From Deltaproteobacteria bacterium (lineage in GTDB: Bacteria > Desulfobacterota > Desulfobacteria > Desulfobacterales > B30-G6): a stretch of DNA of 6,336 bases. The DNA lies in contig QMMS01000261.1 in the NCBI GenBank assembly GCA_003647375.1, forward strand, positions 1-6,336. Reading direction: 5' to 3'. Made by a program: the position numbers and the translations under genes. This document shows, in pieces, positions 5,416 to 6,336 of the stretch (positions are counted from its first letter, which is position 1; each line of letters begins with the position of its first letter). The notes beneath the pieces are model-generated. The model saw nothing but the letters and a program-made list of their open reading frames with translations, was not told the DNA's origin and did no database searches.

Positions 5416-5460
5416 AACCCCCATATTCTATACTGGGTCTATAGGCAAAAATTGGGGGTT
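5416..5460. promoter_or_regulatory. Inverted repeat and possible weak promoter upstream of the receiver gene
   Basis: AACCCCCA (5416-5423) and TGGGGGTT (5453-5460) form perfect 8-bp arms around 29 bases. Inside the loop is TATACT (5429-5434), five of six matches to a -10 box, but the only -35-like sequence, TTCAGT (5404-5409), is poor and 19 bases away. The arms could be a regulator-binding dyad surrounding the start site or fold in the leader RNA. Assigned from sequence pattern alone. Confidence 0.3.
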
Positions 5461-5521
5461 GCCGTCATGTTCGTATAGGAATATGCTTACAGTGCCATTA
5501 AAATCAGGAGGTCCAAAAGGG

Positions 5522-6046
5522 ATGAGCAATGTAAATGTGTTGGATGGGAAATGGCTCTTGATCGTAGATGATGAACCGGATGTCTTGGAAACCCTGACAG
5601 ACATTCTGGACATGTGTCGAATAGACACGGCACCTGATTTTGAATCGGCGAATAAATTCCTGTCAAAAAACAGTTATGATGCCGCTGTTTTCGATATCAT
5701 GGGTGTAGATGGGTATAAGCTTTTAGAGATTGCCAATCAAAAAAATATTCCTGCCCTGATGCTCACCGCGCACGCTCTCTCACCGGAAAATCTGATCATA
5801 TCCATTACAAAGGGAGCCCGGGCCTATCTTCCCAAAGATCGGATGATCGATATCGAATCCTTTCTTGAGGATTTGATTGATACACCGGCTGTTAAACCCA
5901 AGAAAAACGCCCATTGGTTTTCAAAGCTGAAACCGGATTTTGACCAGACATTTGGCAAAGGGTGGCGTGAAAAAGACCGCCCATTCTGGCAGGATTTTGA
6001 TAAAACCCTGGTCCACTCAAGGGAAGAGTTGGAGAACATACTATAA
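5522..6046 (+). CDS. Stand-alone response-regulator receiver protein with short Trp-rich C-terminal extension
   Basis: A 174-aa protein. Residues about 10-122 form a CheY-like receiver: acidic pocket D16-D17-E18 after WLLIV, phospho-acceptor D58 in VFDIMGVDGY, T82 in LTAHAL, and K105 in YLPKD. It should be phosphorylated by a sensor kinase not present here. Residues about 125-174 form an extension with aromatic residues (W132F, F139, F144, W148, F155-W156, F159) and charged helical segments. It is not a recognisable DNA-binding or enzymatic output domain, so a protein-protein output is likelier. ATG 5522 is chosen because TCAGGAGGT (5504-5512) is the strongest ribosome-binding site in the window; upstream in-frame TTG 5459 and ATG 5483 lack a properly spaced site. 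The gene is separated from the STAS gene by about 575 bases of repeats, so it is probably its own transcription unit. Confidence 0.9.
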   Translation: MSNVNVLDGKWLLIVDDEPDVLETLTDILDMCRIDTAPDFESANKFLSKNSYDAAVFDIMGVDGYKLLEIANQKNIPALMLTAHALSPENLIISITKGARAYLPKDRMIDIESFLEDLIDTPAVKPKKNAHWFSKLKPDFDQTFGKGWREKDRPFWQDFDKTLVHSREELENIL

Positions 6047-6336
6047 CTTCTATGAAATAATTAAATTTCTGACTATGTAAAATATTTCATAAATTCAGCT
6101 CTATACCAACAGATAGAAATTAAGCATATGTATAACTATCTAATAATACACAATAAATTTATTTAAAGATAATGAAATATGTTGTGCATGATTTTTGCAT
6201 TAGATTTAAGGGATTTAACAGCACACTTCAAAATGACTTCGAGTAACTTTCTCTTTTGGGCTGTAAAACAGAAGAGTTCAAATAAATAGTTCCTTTTGTT
6301 CCTGATTAAAATCTAAATTTAAGCTTCTATTAAAAA
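6047..6336. other. AT-rich non-coding tail with one long inverted repeat
   Basis: This stretch is visibly richer in A and T than the rest of the window and holds no convincing gene. TATGAAATA (6051-6059) and TATTTCATA (6083-6091) are perfect 9-bp inverted arms 23 bases apart, just after the receiver stop. An AT-only stem makes a weak terminator, so I do not call one. Confidence 0.5.

Noticed and set aside
5459..5521. N-terminal extension of the receiver protein from TTG 5459
   Set aside because: The first 21 residues do not resemble a receiver start, they overlap an inverted repeat arm, and a far better AGGAGG site precedes ATG 5522.

Overview
The window looks like chromosomal DNA of a Desulfobacterota-type (delta-proteobacterial) bacterium. 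This rests on the style of the GAF/class III cyclase proteins (FLDIEGYT and ETAGDGLMVLF motifs, an 'LSKFVP' linker before the cyclase domain), a lone receiver protein with a Trp-rich tail, and intergenic repeats of the GTCATTCCCGC...GCGGGAAT type. It is a family-level inference; nothing here fixes genus or species. All six genes I accept are on the + strand.

Layout. (1) 11-1288: a single-GAF class III nucleotide cyclase whose true start may lie outside the window. (2) 1289-1792: a non-coding gap holding a MITE-like repeat (copy 1), a near-consensus sigma70 promoter (1552-1581) and a leader of about 200 nt. (3) 1793-2257: a small stand-alone cyclic-nucleotide-binding-fold protein with an altered phosphate-binding cassette, followed after 17 nt by 2275-4053, a tandem-GAF class III cyclase paralogous to the first. 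(4) A 70-nt gap with a second possible promoter and a perfect hairpin, then 4124-4606 (RsbW/SpoIIAB-like HATPase) overlapping 4596-4946 (STAS anti-sigma-factor-antagonist-like protein). (5) 4947-5521: a non-coding gap with several perfect hairpins and repeat copy 2 in the opposite orientation to copy 1. (6) 5522-6046: a receiver-domain protein with a short C-terminal extension and no DNA-binding domain. (7) 6047-6336: strikingly AT-rich DNA with no gene seen.

How the genes may work together (inference). Two GAF-gated cyclases would make a cyclic nucleotide. The small cNMP-fold protein, translated with the second cyclase, is a candidate partner or sensor, although two of its key phosphate-contact residues are replaced. 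The HATPase/STAS pair is a partner-switching couple. No sigma factor, PP2C phosphatase or cyclic-nucleotide phosphodiesterase is present, so the pair's target and the signal's removal must be encoded elsewhere. The most interesting points are the mixed guanine-like/adenine-like specificity residues (Glu plus Thr) in both cyclases, the degenerate cassette of the neighbouring cNMP-fold protein, the placement of cyclic-nucleotide and partner-switch genes in one block, and the inverted repeat elements bracketing that block.
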